From positions 124,001 to 188,000 of the forward strand of contig NZ_JAJCXB010000001.1 in assembly GCF_020564935.1 (NCBI RefSeq): a stretch of 64,000 nt of DNA, given 5' to 3'. A program made the translations under genes and the position numbers. This document shows, piece by piece, positions 1 through 9,512 of this stretch. Every line of letters begins with the position of its first letter. Position 1 is the stretch's first letter. A model generated the notes under the pieces. The model was not told the DNA's origin. It did no database searches and saw nothing but the letters and a program-made list of their open reading frames with translations. The DNA is from Streptomyces pinistramenti (GTDB lineage Bacteria > Actinomycetota > Actinomycetes > Streptomycetales > Streptomycetaceae).

Positions 1-937
1 ACTCCTCGATCAGCTGGAACATCTTGGAGAGCTTGGGCAGCCGGGCCTCCGGCGTCGCCCACTCCGGGTCGGCGGCCAGCTCGGGGCGCCCGATCAGCGC
101 GGTGAGCGGCTGCCAGCCGACCGGCTGCACGATCACATAGACGTAGTCGTTGGGCCCGCCCGGCGCGCAGCGCACCGCCCAGCCGGGCTGCCCGCCGCCG
201 CTCGCGTTGCCGCTGCGCGGCACCTCGTCACCGAAGTCGTCGTTCGGATACTCCGCCAACGGGCCGTTCCCGAGCCTTTGTTGGTCGCGCAGCTTGACCC
301 GGCACAGGTTCAGCACGGCGTGCTGCATCGCGACGTTCACCCGCTGGCCGCGCCCGGTGTGCTCCCGCTGGTAGAGCGCCGCGAGAATGCCGGCCACGCA
401 GTGCACGCCGGTCCCCGAGTCGCCGATCTGCGCGCCGGTGGCCAGCGGCGGCCCGTCCTCGAAGCCGGTCGTCGCCATCGACCCGCCCATCGCCTGCGCC
501 ACCACCTCGTACGCCTTGAACTTGGTGTACGGGCCGTCGCCGAAGCCCTTGATGGAGGCGTAGACGATCCGCGGGTTGATCTCCTGGATGCGCTCCCAGG
601 AGAAGCCCATACGGTCCACCGCGCCGGGGCCGAAGTTCTCCACCAGGACGTCGCTGCGCTTGATCAGCTCGGTGAGGATTTCCTTGCCGCGCTCGCTCTT
701 GGTGTTGAGGGTGATGCTGCGCTTGTTGCAGTTGAGCATGGTGAAGTAGAGGGAGTCGACGTCCGGGATGTCGCGCAGTTGCTTGCGCGTGATGTCACCG
801 GTGGTCGCCTCCAGCTTGATGACGTCCGCACCGAGCCAGGCCAGCAGCTGGGTGGCCGACGGGCCGGACTGCACATGCGTCATGTCGAGGACACGGACCC
901 CGCTCAGGGCCTTGCCCGCCTCCGGAGTCTTGCTCAT
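1..937 (-). CDS. frc: Formyl-CoA transferase (CaiB/BaiF class III), 3' end missing
   Basis: Class III CoA-transferase, expected to move CoA from formyl-CoA to oxalate in the cytoplasm. The visible 312 residues start [20 protein letters not shown], the usual N-terminus of the family. The predicted catalytic aspartate lies in [10 protein letters not shown] near residue 170, and [10 protein letters not shown] near residue 75 is the typical CoA-binding stretch. The gene runs off the left edge, so about 100 C-terminal residues of a normal ~415-residue protein are missing. It follows the decarboxylase gene by 17 bases on the same strand, and this pairing is the main argument for oxalate rather than another acid. 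The start ATG has GGAG 6-7 bases upstream. Other CaiB/BaiF specificities cannot be excluded from sequence alone. Confidence 0.85.
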   Translation of the reverse strand, partial: MSKTPEAGKALSGVRVLDMTHVQSGPSATQLLAWLGADVIKLEATTGDITRKQLRDIPDVDSLYFTMLNCNKRSITLNTKSERGKEILTELIKRSDVLVENFGPGAVDRMGFSWERIQEINPRIVYASIKGFGDGPYTKFKAYEVVAQAMGGSMATTGFEDGPPLATGAQIGDSGTGVHCVAGILAALYQREHTGRGQRVNVAMQHAVLNLCRVKLRDQQRLGNGPLAEYPNDDFGDEVPRSGNASGGGQPGWAVRCAPGGPNDYVYVIVQPVGWQPLTALIGRPELAADPEWATPEARLPKLSKMFQLIEE

Positions 938-954
938 CTCCCGCTCCTTACCGG

Positions 955-2637
955 TCACTTGTACATGGTCTGGTTCATGGTTCCGGGGGCGTACGCATCC
1001 GGATCCACCCAGACGTTGATCAGCGAGGGCTTGCCCGACTGGCGGGCCCGCTCCAGCGCCGGACGGATCTGCGCGGGGTCGCGGACCTCCTCGCCGTACC
1101 CGCCGAGCATCCGCGCGAACTGGTCGTACGGGACGTCCCCGAGGGTGTTGCCGATCCGCTCGCGCGCATCGCCGTACTTGGCCTTCTGGCCGTAACGGAT
1201 CTGGTTCATCGAGGAGTTGTTGCCGACGATCCCGACGAACGGCAGGTTGAAGCGGACCAGCGTCTCGAAGTCCCAGCCGGTGAGCGAGAACGCGCCGTCC
1301 CCGAAGAGCGCCACGACCTCCTTGTCGGGCCGGGCCTGCTTGGCGGCCATGACGAACGGCACGCCGACGCCGAGGGTGCCCAGCGGCCCCGGATCCATCC
1401 AGTGGCCCGGCGACTTGGGCTGGACGACCTGCCCGGAGAAGGTGACGATGTCGCCGCCGTCACCGATGTAGATCGAGTCCTCGGTCAGGAAGTCGTTGAT
1501 CTCGCTGACCAGGCGGTAGGGATGGATCGGGTCGGCGTCCGAGCGCAGCTGCGGCAGCCGCTTCTCGATCGCGGTCTGCTCGGCGGCCCGCAGCTCCTCG
1601 ATCCACTCCTTGCGCGGCGCGGAAGTCCCGGTCAGCTGCCCGGAGGCGGCCTGGGTGACGGCGGCGAGCACCAGACCGGCGTCGCCCAGGATTCCCAGGT
1701 CGACGTCGCGGTTCTTGCCGACGGTGCGGTAGTCCAGGTCGATCTGGACGACGGTGGCCGCGGGGGACAGCCGCTTGCCGTACCCCATCCGGAAGTCGAA
1801 GGGCGTGCCGACGATGACGATGAGGTCGGCGTTGGAGAAGGCGTAGCGGCGCGACAGCTGGAAGTGGTGCGGATCGCCGGGCGGCAGCGTGCCACGGCCG
1901 GCGCCGTTCATGTACGCGGGGACGTTCAGGGTCCGTACGAGTTCCGTCGCCGCGTCCGTCGCCCGGGTCGTCCACACCTGGCTGCCCAGCAGGATCGCCG
2001 GCCGCTCCGCGCGCACGAGCAGATCGGCGAGCTGCTGGACGGCTTCCGGGTCGCCGGCCGAGCGGGTCGACGCGCGGTAGCGGCCGGCCTGGGGGATCCG
2101 GGCATCCTCCCGCGGCACCTTCGCGTCCAGCACGTCCCGGGGGATCTCCAGGAACGAGGGCCCCGGCGCGCCGTGGTAGCACTCGCGGAAGGCCATCGAG
2201 ACCATGTCGGCCGCGCGGGCGGTGTCGGGCACGGTGGCGGAGAACTTGGTGATCGGCGCCATCATCTCGACGTGCGGCAGGTCCTGCAGCGAGCCCATCT
2301 TGTGCTGGGTGTGCGCTCCTTGACCGCCGATCAGCAGCATGGGGGACTCGGCGCGGAAGGCGTTGGCGACACCGGTGACCGCGTCGGTGGTGCCGGGGCC
2401 CGCGGTGACCACGGCGCAGCCGGGCCTGCCGGTGATCCGGGCGTAGCCGTCCGCGGCATGGGCGGCGACCTGTTCATGGCGTACATCCACCACCTCGATG
2501 CCCTCGTCGACGCAGCCGTCGTAGATATCGATGATGTGGCCGCCGCAGAGGGTGTAGATGACGTCCACACCTTCGGCCTTGAGTGCTTTGGCGACCAAGT
2601 GCCCGCCGGAGATGAGGTCCTGGGCGTCCTCGGGCAT
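955..2637 (-). CDS. oxc: ThDP-dependent oxalyl-CoA decarboxylase-like enzyme
   Basis: Three-domain thiamine-diphosphate enzyme of 560 residues. With the adjacent formyl-CoA transferase it should convert oxalyl-CoA to formyl-CoA and CO2. Visible marks are the cofactor-activating glutamate in [16 protein letters not shown] near residue 50, the PGTTD loop, and the Mg/ThDP motif [12 protein letters not shown] ending in GNN near residues 440-470. The open frame extends further upstream, but the ATG giving [12 protein letters not shown] is chosen because GGGAAG lies 9 bases before it and because family members begin here. Acetolactate synthase and 2-hydroxyacyl-CoA lyase share the fold. The C-terminal half ([12 protein letters not shown]) is not the textbook oxalyl-CoA decarboxylase sequence, so the substrate rests largely on gene context. 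Confidence 0.75.
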   Translation of the reverse strand: MPEDAQDLISGGHLVAKALKAEGVDVIYTLCGGHIIDIYDGCVDEGIEVVDVRHEQVAAHAADGYARITGRPGCAVVTAGPGTTDAVTGVANAFRAESPMLLIGGQGAHTQHKMGSLQDLPHVEMMAPITKFSATVPDTARAADMVSMAFRECYHGAPGPSFLEIPRDVLDAKVPREDARIPQAGRYRASTRSAGDPEAVQQLADLLVRAERPAILLGSQVWTTRATDAATELVRTLNVPAYMNGAGRGTLPPGDPHHFQLSRRYAFSNADLIVIVGTPFDFRMGYGKRLSPAATVVQIDLDYRTVGKNRDVDLGILGDAGLVLAAVTQAASGQLTGTSAPRKEWIEELRAAEQTAIEKRLPQLRSDADPIHPYRLVSEINDFLTEDSIYIGDGGDIVTFSGQVVQPKSPGHWMDPGPLGTLGVGVPFVMAAKQARPDKEVVALFGDGAFSLTGWDFETLVRFNLPFVGIVGNNSSMNQIRYGQKAKYGDARERIGNTLGDVPYDQFARMLGGYGEEVRDPAQIRPALERARQSGKPSLINVWVDPDAYAPGTMNQTMYK

Positions 2638-2688
2638 GGGGCATCGCTTCCCTTCATGGGGTACCGGCCGGGCCGTCCCGGCAGATTG

Positions 2689-2712
2689 CATACAGTCGAC
2701 GAATACTGTATG
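2689..2712. promoter_or_regulatory. Perfect 8-bp inverted repeat, candidate GntR-type operator of the oxalate genes
   Basis: CATACAGT and ACTGTATG are exact reverse complements separated by 8 bases, 52-75 bases upstream of the decarboxylase start. ATACAGT-type half-sites are common for GntR (FCD subgroup) regulators. No GntR gene is in the window, so the regulator is unknown. Confidence 0.55.
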
Positions 2713-3101
2713 GATCCCGTTATCCCGCACCACCGCCCCGATGTCCAGAGGCGTGCGGGGTGATCGAGCCAAGAAACCTGTGAGAGCCGCACGGCATATC
2801 CGGCACGGGAACCCGGCCCCTCCAGGGCCTGTTGGCGCCGGTCGCGGAGCGCGCCCGCCTCCCGCCCGGCCCTCCCGCCCGGCCGCCGTCACGGCCCGGC
2901 CCGGCGCCCGGCGGGGCCGCCGCGGACACCGGCAGATACCTCGCCATCGGCCCGGCCGAGGGCGGAACGGACAGCGAAAAGCGGCCGAGACCCGGCCGAA
3001 AGTCATCGGGCGGGCCCTTCGCGACCGTCCGAAGCGCGGGTGCCTGGAACCTTTCCGTGCTCCTCGTCATCCGGGGCGACCGGTCCCGCCCCCGACACCG
3101 G
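2713..3101. other. Intergenic stretch, no gene seen
   Basis: About 390 bases between the oxalate operator and the end of the broken DUF2254 gene. Open frames here are G+C-driven and show no protein-family signal. Nothing convincing was found, and no clear terminator was seen for the pseudogene. Confidence 0.5.
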
Positions 3102-4414
3102 TCAGCCGATGCCCTGCCGGTCGGGAAGCTCCGCGAACTGCCGATCGGCAGCCGTCGGCGCCGTCCGCTCCCATGCCTGCACCAGGAGCGCACGGTGGCG
3201 CCGCAGCGGATCCCGGCGGTCGGCGGGCGCGAGCGGCAACAGGTCGTCGATCCCCGCCAGCAGCCGCCGGGTGACCTGCGGAGAGCGCACCGAGCACGCC
3301 CGGATCCCGGCCGGCCCCAGATCCACCAGATCCGTCCGCCGGGAACGTTCTGCACCAGCCGCACCGCGCCCTTCCGGTCCCGGTGCCGCACCTGTCCGAG
3401 CGGCCGGTGCGCCGGCGCCGCCAGAATCTGCACGACCAGGTCCAGGTGCTGCACGGCCGTCGTCGGATCGTTCACCGCCGACGACAGGGCCCGCAGCGCG
3501 ATGTCCGACAACTGCCGCAGCTCCAGCCCCAGATACTGGTGAGAGGTGCGCTCCACGCCGACCGACACCGTGTACCCCAGCGCCCGACGCGGCGGCGCTG
3601 CCCCGCCGTGCACCGCGAGCACCGGCGTCCCCGGCATCACGAAATCCCCGACCCGCGGAATCAGCCGCAACACCACCCCTGCCGCCGCGCGGCCCGCACC
3701 AGCCGCGCGACATTCACATCGCGCAGCACCCCCGCCGGCCCCTGATGTGCCACCCGCGCCGACTCGGGAACCGGCGGCCCCTCGTCCCGCCAACCGCCGG
3801 CTGCCGCGCCGGCATCCGGAACGTCTCCCGCGTGATCTGCTCCACGACCGGCCCGACCTGCATCAGCCGCAGCGTCGATGACACATACGCGATGACAGCA
3901 GGCTCAGACCGACCAGCGCCACGGTCAGCACGCTCTGCACCAGCGGCACCGTGGTGACCTGCCGTGCATGCGTCTCGCCCTCGTACGAGGCCGGCACCAG
4001 CAGCGAGAACAGGAACGTCGCCAGGAACACGGTGAGCGTCAGCTCGCTGATCCGGCTCCTGACGGAGATCCGCACCACCCGCGGCGTGAACTGCCGCTCG
4101 CCATCTGCACCGCGACCAGCGAGATGCTGAAGACCACGCCGATGAAGGCCGTCATCGCCGAGCTGACCGTTGTCACGATCGTCCTGGCGTCATCCGCGAA
4201 CGAGACCAGATCCCGGACCGCGTCGTACTCCCGCCCCCGCTGCAACACCGCGATGATCTCGGCATCGAGCGCCGACGCCCCCACCGCAGCGCCACACCAG
4301 CCCCGCGGTGGGCGCGAACCAGAAGGTGTCCCGCAGATGCTCCCGCAACGGCGACAGGCCCCGGGGCCTGCGCGATGATGTCACCCTTTGCCGAATATGC
4401 CCCTTATCGCCCAT
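3102..4414 (-). pseudogene. DUF2254 membrane protein, broken by multiple frameshifts
   Basis: Pieces of one DUF2254 predicted membrane protein lie in order on the minus strand but in different frames. They are an N-terminus with LREHLRDTFWFAPTAGLV, then SALDAEIIAVL and ARTIVTTVSSAMTAFIGVVF, then RISELTLTVFLATFLFSLL, then IAYVSSTLRLMQVGPVVEQI, then LRLIPRVGDFVMPGTPVLAV with SSAVNDPTTAVQHLDLV, then the C-terminus SPQVTRRLLAGIDDLLPLAP ending PDRQGIG. At least six frame changes are needed, near 4290, 4098, 3905, 3800, 3690 and 3340. Those examined (4290 and 4098) are explained by single-base gains or losses. Gene order and almost full length are retained, so decay is recent or the consensus has indel errors. 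No function can be assigned beyond the family. Confidence 0.8.
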
Positions 4415-4519
4415 GACGTGAGGCTGTGTGCCGGGTGGATACGCAGGTGAAAGGCACTCCGAAACCTTGGTATTGTTGTCTATGTCGCCGCGGGGAACGC
4501 CCCGCGAAGATCACACCTG

Positions 4520-4604
4520 GTCCGGGTGGCGGAATGGCAGACGCGCTAGCTTGAGGTGCTAGTGCCCTTTATCGGGCGTGGGGGTTCAAGTCCCCCCTCG
4601 GACA
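4520..4604 (+). tRNA. tRNA-Leu(GAG)
   Basis: An 85-nt cloverleaf with a class II long variable arm. The acceptor strands are GTCCGGG and CTCGGAC. The anticodon stem CTAGC/GCTAG encloses loop TTGAGGT with anticodon GAG at 4553-4555. The T arm is GGGGG-TTCAAGT-CCCCC. The discriminator base is A and CCA is not encoded. It is not flanked by an integrase gene. Confidence 0.97.
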
Positions 4605-4613
4605 CAACAGAGC

Positions 4614-4649
4614 AATCCCCACGATCTCTCGCAGATCGTGGGGATTTTT
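4614..4649. terminator. Strong rho-independent terminator, probably bidirectional
   Basis: A 14-bp perfect stem (AATCCCCACGATCT with AGATCGTGGGGATT) closes a 5-nt loop and is followed by T residues. It sits 10 bases after the tRNA and 6 bases past the stop of the opposing permease gene, so it can end both transcripts. Confidence 0.9.
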
Positions 4650-4654
4650 CGTTG

Positions 4655-6205
4655 TCACGCCCCCGGCGACGTAGGCACCGCCGCATGCCCCGCCAGGACG
4701 CCGGTGCGTTTGCGCTGGACGAACCAGTAGTAGGCGAAGCCGCCGAGTGCCACGACGCCGATGAACAGGAAGGCGCCCCAGCGCAGGTACCAGTGCTGCG
4801 GGCCGGTCGCGTTGTAGACCGCGGCCCGCGGCCAGGCGAGGTTGAGGGACATCGCGGCGCCCCACAGGACGGCGAGGATGTTGACCGGCAGTCCGAACCG
4901 GCCGAGGGAGAACTTTCCCTCGGCCGGTTTCCACTGGCCGCGCAGCCGCTTGACCAGCATCGGAGCCGTCACCATCAGATAGGCCAGGTAGATCATGATG
5001 ATCGCGATGCTGGTGATCACCGAGAAGATCTGCGGCTGGTTGACGTTGATCAGCAGGATGCAGACCGCGACCAGGCCGATCACCACCGCGGGCAGCACCG
5101 GGGTCTGGAAGCGCGGGCTCACCTTGGCGAGCAGCGAGGCGGCGGGCAGGTTGTTGTCCCGGGCCATCGCGAACGCGAGGCGGATGCCCGCGGTGTGCAC
5201 GGCCAGTTCGCACACGGTGATCGCGACGACCACGCACCACAGGACGACCTGCCCCACCGTCGAGCCCAGCGTCGACAGCACCACGAACTGCAGCCCGTCC
5301 ACGGACAGTTGCTTGGAGTGCAGGTCCGGCACCGCCAGCAGCGCGAACAGCAGGATCAGGCCGCCGATGAGAAACGACGCGAGCAGCGCCCGCAGGATCG
5401 CCCGGGGCGCGTTGCGGCCCGGATCCTTGGACTCCTCACCGAGCGAGGACGCCGTGTCGAAGCCGTACATGACGTACGCGGAGGCCAGGGACGCGGTCAG
5501 GAACGCGCTGAAGTAGCCGAAATTCTGGCCGCTGCCCAGGCCGAAGGTCTCGGTGATCGCCGAGGGGCCGCGGGTGATGTGCGCGGCGAGGAGGATGATC
5601 AGGACGATGGCGGCGATGAGTTCGATGGCCACGCCTGCGGAGTTGATCCGTGCCATCAGCTTCACGCCGAAGGCGTTGACCAGCGTGGTGAAGGTGATGA
5701 GGACGGTGCCCAGCAGGACGGCGTTGGCCGCCGAGTCCGTCCTGCCGGTGCCGTTGCCGATGAACTGGAACCACGACGAGATCTGCGGCAGCGTCACCTG
5801 GTAGGCGAGGGCCACGGCGGACAGCGAGACCATGGTGGCGGTCAGCATCATCCACCCGCCCAGCCAGCCGACGTGCGGGCCGCCGAGCTGCTTGGCCCAG
5901 TTGTAGATCGAACCGGCCACCGGATAGCGGGCGGCCAGCTCGCAGAAGCACAGCGCGACCGTCAGCTGGCCGAGGAAGACCATCGGCCAGGACCACCAGT
6001 ACGCCGGGCCGCCGTGGCTCACGCCGAAGTAGAACAGCTGGAAGGTGCCGGTGAGGATCGAGATGTAGCTGATGCCGGCGGCGAAGGTGTGGAAGTTGCC
6101 CAGGGTGCGCTTGAGTTCGGGTTTGTAGCCGAACTCGGTGAGCGAATCGTCGTCGTGGCTGCCGTCGGCGCGGGTACCGGGGCGGGGCGGGTCCTCCTCG
6201 CTCAC
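4655..6205 (-). CDS. APC-superfamily amino acid/GABA-type permease
   Basis: Integral membrane transporter of 516 residues with about 12 hydrophobic helices. The helix-1 region FHTFAAGISYISILTGTFQ and the motif GSIYNWAKQLGG belong to the amino acid-choline family (GABA, putrescine and choline carriers). The open frame runs further upstream, but the GTG at 6205 is preferred because it overlaps the stop of the aldehyde dehydrogenase gene as GTGA. Upstream residues are out-of-frame dehydrogenase sequence. The pairing suggests import of an amine whose aldehyde is oxidised by the neighbour. Substrate is unproven. Confidence 0.85.
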   Translation of the reverse strand: MSEEDPPRPGTRADGSHDDDSLTEFGYKPELKRTLGNFHTFAAGISYISILTGTFQLFYFGVSHGGPAYWWSWPMVFLGQLTVALCFCELAARYPVAGSIYNWAKQLGGPHVGWLGGWMMLTATMVSLSAVALAYQVTLPQISSWFQFIGNGTGRTDSAANAVLLGTVLITFTTLVNAFGVKLMARINSAGVAIELIAAIVLIILLAAHITRGPSAITETFGLGSGQNFGYFSAFLTASLASAYVMYGFDTASSLGEESKDPGRNAPRAILRALLASFLIGGLILLFALLAVPDLHSKQLSVDGLQFVVLSTLGSTVGQVVLWCVVVAITVCELAVHTAGIRLAFAMARDNNLPAASLLAKVSPRFQTPVLPAVVIGLVAVCILLINVNQPQIFSVITSIAIIMIYLAYLMVTAPMLVKRLRGQWKPAEGKFSLGRFGLPVNILAVLWGAAMSLNLAWPRAAVYNATGPQHWYLRWGAFLFIGVVALGGFAYYWFVQRKRTGVLAGHAAVPTSPGA

Positions 6206-7671
6206 TCGAACCACCTCTGCGGTCTGGGCGCGGTATTGCGCCACACATGCTTGGCTTCCTGGTACTCGGCGAGCCCCGCAGGCCCCAGTTCCCGCCCGAT
6301 GCCCGACTGCTTCATGCCGCCCCACTCGGCCTGCGGCACGTACGGATGGAAGTCGTTGATCCAGACCGTTCCGGCGCGGATCCGGGCCGCGACCCGGTGG
6401 GCGCGCCCGCTGTCCTGCGTCCACACCGCCGCGGTCAGGCCGTACACCGTGTCGTTGGCGAGCCGGACCGCCTCGTCCTCGTCGCGGAACCGCTCGACGG
6501 TCATCACCGGCCCGAACGACTCGTCACGGATCACGGACATGTCAGGGGTGCACTCGTCGAGCACCGTCGGCAGGTAGTAGAAGCCGTCCCGCAGCGCCGG
6601 GTCGTCGGGAGCCGCCCCGCCGCACCGGAGCACGGCGCCCTCGGCCAGGCCGGCCGCCACATACGCCTCGACCTTGGTGCGGTGCGCGGCGGAGATCAGC
6701 GGGCCGGTGCGGGCGTTGTCGTCGAAGGGACCGCCGAGCCGGATGCGCCGGGCGCGGGCCACCAGCTCGTCGACGAACGCGTCGTGCAGTTCGTCCTGGA
6801 CGAGCAGCCGGGCCCCCGCCGAGCAGACCTGCCCGGAGTGCAGGAAGATCGCCATCACCGCGTGGTCCACCGCGGTGTCGAACTCGGTGTCCGCGAAGAC
6901 GAGGTTGGGGTTCTTGCCGCCCAGTTCGAGGGCGATCTTCTTCACGGTGGGTGCCGCGGCGGCCATGATGCGCCGCCCGGTGAGCAGCCCGCCGGTGAAC
7001 GACACCATGTCCACCCGCGGGTCCTCGGTGAGCGGCGCGCCCACCACGGGCCCGGTGCCGAGCACCAGGTTGGCGGCGCCGTCCGGCAGCCCCGCCTCGG
7101 TCAGCAGCCGCATCAGGTGGATCGCGGTGTGCGGGGTCAGCTCGCTGGGCTTCAGCACGAAGGTGTTGCCTGCCGCGACGGCGGGCGCCACCTTCCAGGC
7201 GGTCTGGAGCAGCGGATAGTTCCACGGCGTGATCAGCGAGCAGACGCCGACCGGCTCGTGCCGCACCGTGCTGTCCGTCTCGGCGGCACCGGTGTCCACC
7301 ACGCGGTTCGTGCCACCGGCCGCCCCGAGATTGCCGAAGTAGCGGAAGCAGTTGGCGATGTCGTCCATGTCGTAGCAGCTCTCGACCAGCCGCTTGCCGG
7401 TGTCCAGCGACTCGGCGCGGGCCAGCGCGTCCTTGTCGCGCTCCAGCAGATCGGCGACCCGCAGCAGCAGCCGCCCGCGCTCGGCCGCAGGCGTCCAGGG
7501 CCAGGGCCCGTCGTCGAAGGCGGTACGCGCCGCGGCGATGGCCGCCGCCGCGTCCTTCGCCCCGCCTTCGTCGACGGTCGCGACCAGGGTGCCGTCCGCC
7601 GGGCAGCGGATCTCGCGCACCTGCCCGTCTGCCGCTGCGGTCCAGCGACCGCCGATGAACAGGTCCGGCAT
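6202..7671 (-). CDS. NAD(P)-dependent aldehyde dehydrogenase, betaine/aminoaldehyde type
   Basis: Soluble 489-residue dehydrogenase. ITPWNYPLLQTAWK (Rossmann entry), FTGGLLTGRRIM (glycine motif), ELGGKNPNLVF (general-base glutamate) and HSGQVCSAGARLLV (catalytic cysteine) are intact and spaced normally. The sequence is closest in feel to betaine aldehyde and gamma-aminobutyraldehyde dehydrogenases. The ATG giving MPDLFIGGRW is chosen over a longer frame because GGAGG stands 7 bases before it. It is the first gene of a two-gene unit, and the coupled permease supports an amine-derived aldehyde as substrate. Exact substrate is inference. Confidence 0.88.
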   Translation of the reverse strand: MPDLFIGGRWTAAADGQVREIRCPADGTLVATVDEGGAKDAAAAIAAARTAFDDGPWPWTPAAERGRLLLRVADLLERDKDALARAESLDTGKRLVESCYDMDDIANCFRYFGNLGAAGGTNRVVDTGAAETDSTVRHEPVGVCSLITPWNYPLLQTAWKVAPAVAAGNTFVLKPSELTPHTAIHLMRLLTEAGLPDGAANLVLGTGPVVGAPLTEDPRVDMVSFTGGLLTGRRIMAAAAPTVKKIALELGGKNPNLVFADTEFDTAVDHAVMAIFLHSGQVCSAGARLLVQDELHDAFVDELVARARRIRLGGPFDDNARTGPLISAAHRTKVEAYVAAGLAEGAVLRCGGAAPDDPALRDGFYYLPTVLDECTPDMSVIRDESFGPVMTVERFRDEDEAVRLANDTVYGLTAAVWTQDSGRAHRVAARIRAGTVWINDFHPYVPQAEWGGMKQSGIGRELGPAGLAEYQEAKHVWRNTAPRPQRWFE

Positions 7672-7918
7672 GGGAGTGCCTCCGGTCTCGGTCTCGTACG
7701 CGGTGCCGGCGGCGGGCCTGGCGGCGCTGCCGACGGGACGGGGCGCGGCCGCGGCGTGCGGCGGGGGAGCGCACCCCGGTGACGCTCTCGACACCGAGCG
7801 TAGGCGCGGCGGTGCGAGTCCGCACGACACGTGCCGCCGGGCCCGGGAGCGGCGGCCCGCGCCGGTACCGGGCGGACCCGGGTGCCCGTGCGGCGGCCGC
7901 CGGGGGAGAATCGGGGCC

Positions 7919-8380
7919 ATGTCCTCCCAGCCCGCCCGGCAGCCCGCCCGCCACCCGGTGCCCGACACCGCGGCCTATCTCGCCGGCCGCTGGAGCATCG
8001 AGCGGACCGTCCGCGATGTGCGGTCCGGCGCCGCGGGCAGCTTCCGCGGCACGGCGGAGTTCCGGCCCGACGACGCGGGTGAGGCGCTGCTGCACGTCGA
8101 GGAGGGCGAGCTGACCTGGGCCGGGGCGGTACACCCGGCGTCCCGGACGCTGCGGCTGCGGCCGCGTCCCGACGGCGGCGCCGAGGTGTCCTTCGCCGAC
8201 GGCCGGCCCTTCCACGACCTGGACCTGCGCCGCGGCCGGTGGCACACCGTCCACCCCTGCGCCGCGGACCGCTACGAGGGGACCTTCACCGTTGCCGGGC
8301 CGGACGAATGGCACCTTCAGTGGCGGGTCGGCGGCCCGGCCAAGGAGCAGCTGCTGCGGTCGGTGTACCGGCGGCTGTGA
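7919..8380 (+). CDS. DUF6314 family protein
   Basis: A small soluble protein of 153 residues with no signal peptide or membrane segment. It begins, after a short linker, with YLAGRWSIERTVRDV and continues as alternating short beta strands (FRGTAEFRP, EEGELTWAGAVH, GRPFHDLDL), ending EQLLRSVYRRL. This pattern matches DUF6314, a lipocalin-like family of unknown role. A GGGGGAGA sequence lies 9 bases before the ATG. It is divergent from the aldehyde dehydrogenase across 247 bases and converges on the methyltransferase gene. No function is known. Confidence 0.7.
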   Translation: MSSQPARQPARHPVPDTAAYLAGRWSIERTVRDVRSGAAGSFRGTAEFRPDDAGEALLHVEEGELTWAGAVHPASRTLRLRPRPDGGAEVSFADGRPFHDLDLRRGRWHTVHPCAADRYEGTFTVAGPDEWHLQWRVGGPAKEQLLRSVYRRL

Positions 8381-8393
8381 GACCGGGGTCCGC

Positions 8394-8420
8394 GGCGGCG
8401 GGCCCGTACCGCCCGCCGCC
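8394..8420. terminator. G+C-rich hairpin between convergent genes
   Basis: GGCGGCGGGC pairs perfectly with GCCCGCCGCC around a 7-nt loop. There is no T tract, which is usual for streptomycete terminators. It lies between the stops of two convergent genes. Confidence 0.6.
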
Positions 8421-8430
8421 GACGGTGCCC

Positions 8431-9318
8431 TCAGCTCTTCTTCACCGCCCGCAGCGCGTACAGCAGCGGGACGATCGGCTGCGACGGCGGCAGGCGCCAC
8501 CAGCCGTTCTCGGACGGCACCATCGCGTCGAAGCGCTTCCAGGGCAGCAGCTCGGTCTCGCGCAGCAGCTCCACCGACAGGCCCGCCCCGACCACCGCCG
8601 AGACCACCTCACCGATGCCGTGCCGCCACTCGTAGCTGACCGTCGCCTTCTCGACCGGCGGCCCGTCCGTATACGTACCGGGGGTATCGCTCCTGAGCGG
8701 CCCGCGGCCGGACAAGTAGTCGTGGTGCAGCAGCAGTTGCTGCCTTTCGGGGTCGGGCGCGGGGCCCAGGGAGTCGAGCAGCGGGTGGAATTCCACGAGG
8801 TAGAGCGTGCCGCCGGGGCGGAGCAGCGCGCTGACGACCGAGGCCCACGCGGTGAGGTCCGGGAGGTAGCACAGCGCGCCCTTGCCGGTGTAGATCACGT
8901 CGAACCGGCGGCCGCCGAGCGCCTCCACGGCCCGGTGCACGTCGGACCGGACGAACTCCATGTCCCGGCCGCCCTCGCGGGCCAGCCGCCGGGCCTCGGC
9001 GACCGCGGCGGCGGAGAAGTCGAGCCCCACCGTGTGCGCGGCACCGCGGTCGGCGAACGCGGCCGTCTCGGTGCCCAGGTGGCACTGGAGGTGCAGCACG
9101 TCCCGCCCGCCGAGGCCGCCGAGGTCGTCCCATTCGAAGGGCGCGAACCAGTCATCGGCGGTCCTGGATCCGTCCAGTCCGTAGAACGCGCTGGCCACAT
9201 GGACGGGGGTGCGCGCGTCCCAGTTGGCCTGGTTGGCGCGCACCATCTCCTCGACGGTCGGTATTCCCCCGGCGGCCGGTGCCGCCCCGCCGGTCGGCTC
9301 ACTCATCTCTGTGGTCAT
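8431..9318 (-). CDS. Class I SAM-dependent methyltransferase
   Basis: Soluble protein of 295 residues. After NWDARTPVHVASAFYGLD, SAM-binding motif I appears as VLHLQCHLGTETAAFADRG near residue 75, followed by the acidic VGLDFS, FVRSDVHRA and FDVIYTGKGALCYLPDL (motif IV). The C-terminal part has EWRHGIGEVVSAVVGAGL, typical of small-molecule methyltransferases. The ATG at 9318 has GGGA 5 bases upstream; a second in-frame ATG four codons later is possible. No neighbour points to a substrate. Confidence 0.82.
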   Translation of the reverse strand: MTTEMSEPTGGAAPAAGGIPTVEEMVRANQANWDARTPVHVASAFYGLDGSRTADDWFAPFEWDDLGGLGGRDVLHLQCHLGTETAAFADRGAAHTVGLDFSAAAVAEARRLAREGGRDMEFVRSDVHRAVEALGGRRFDVIYTGKGALCYLPDLTAWASVVSALLRPGGTLYLVEFHPLLDSLGPAPDPERQQLLLHHDYLSGRGPLRSDTPGTYTDGPPVEKATVSYEWRHGIGEVVSAVVGAGLSVELLRETELLPWKRFDAMVPSENGWWRLPPSQPIVPLLYALRAVKKS

Positions 9319-9512
9319 CCGTCCCTTCTACCGGTCGGACGCGGGCCCCACCAGAGGAACGGAGCGGAGGGGCTGGTTCCGTCCCGCCGTGCGGGCGGAC
9401 GGCGCCCGGGGCGTGCCGGGAGGCGCGCCGCCCTGCGTGCTCCTTGCCGGTCCCGCCCGCGCAGGCATAATCTGACCTATTAGTAAGTTAACCGAACGAT
9501 AAGGGGAATGTC

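Noticed and set aside
955..3006. Longer N-terminus for the oxalyl-CoA decarboxylase-like protein
   Set aside because: The extra ~120 residues are low complexity and cross the inverted-repeat operator; the chosen ATG has a ribosome-binding site.
4520..4604. tRNA-Leu as an attachment site for an integrated element
   Set aside because: No integrase, no repeated tRNA 3' end and no foreign-looking DNA beside it.
4655..6577. Very long plus-strand open frames opposite the permease and other genes
   Set aside because: They are G+C-rich shadows: low-complexity Arg/Ala/Gly/His-rich translations with no family pattern, antisense to well-conserved genes.
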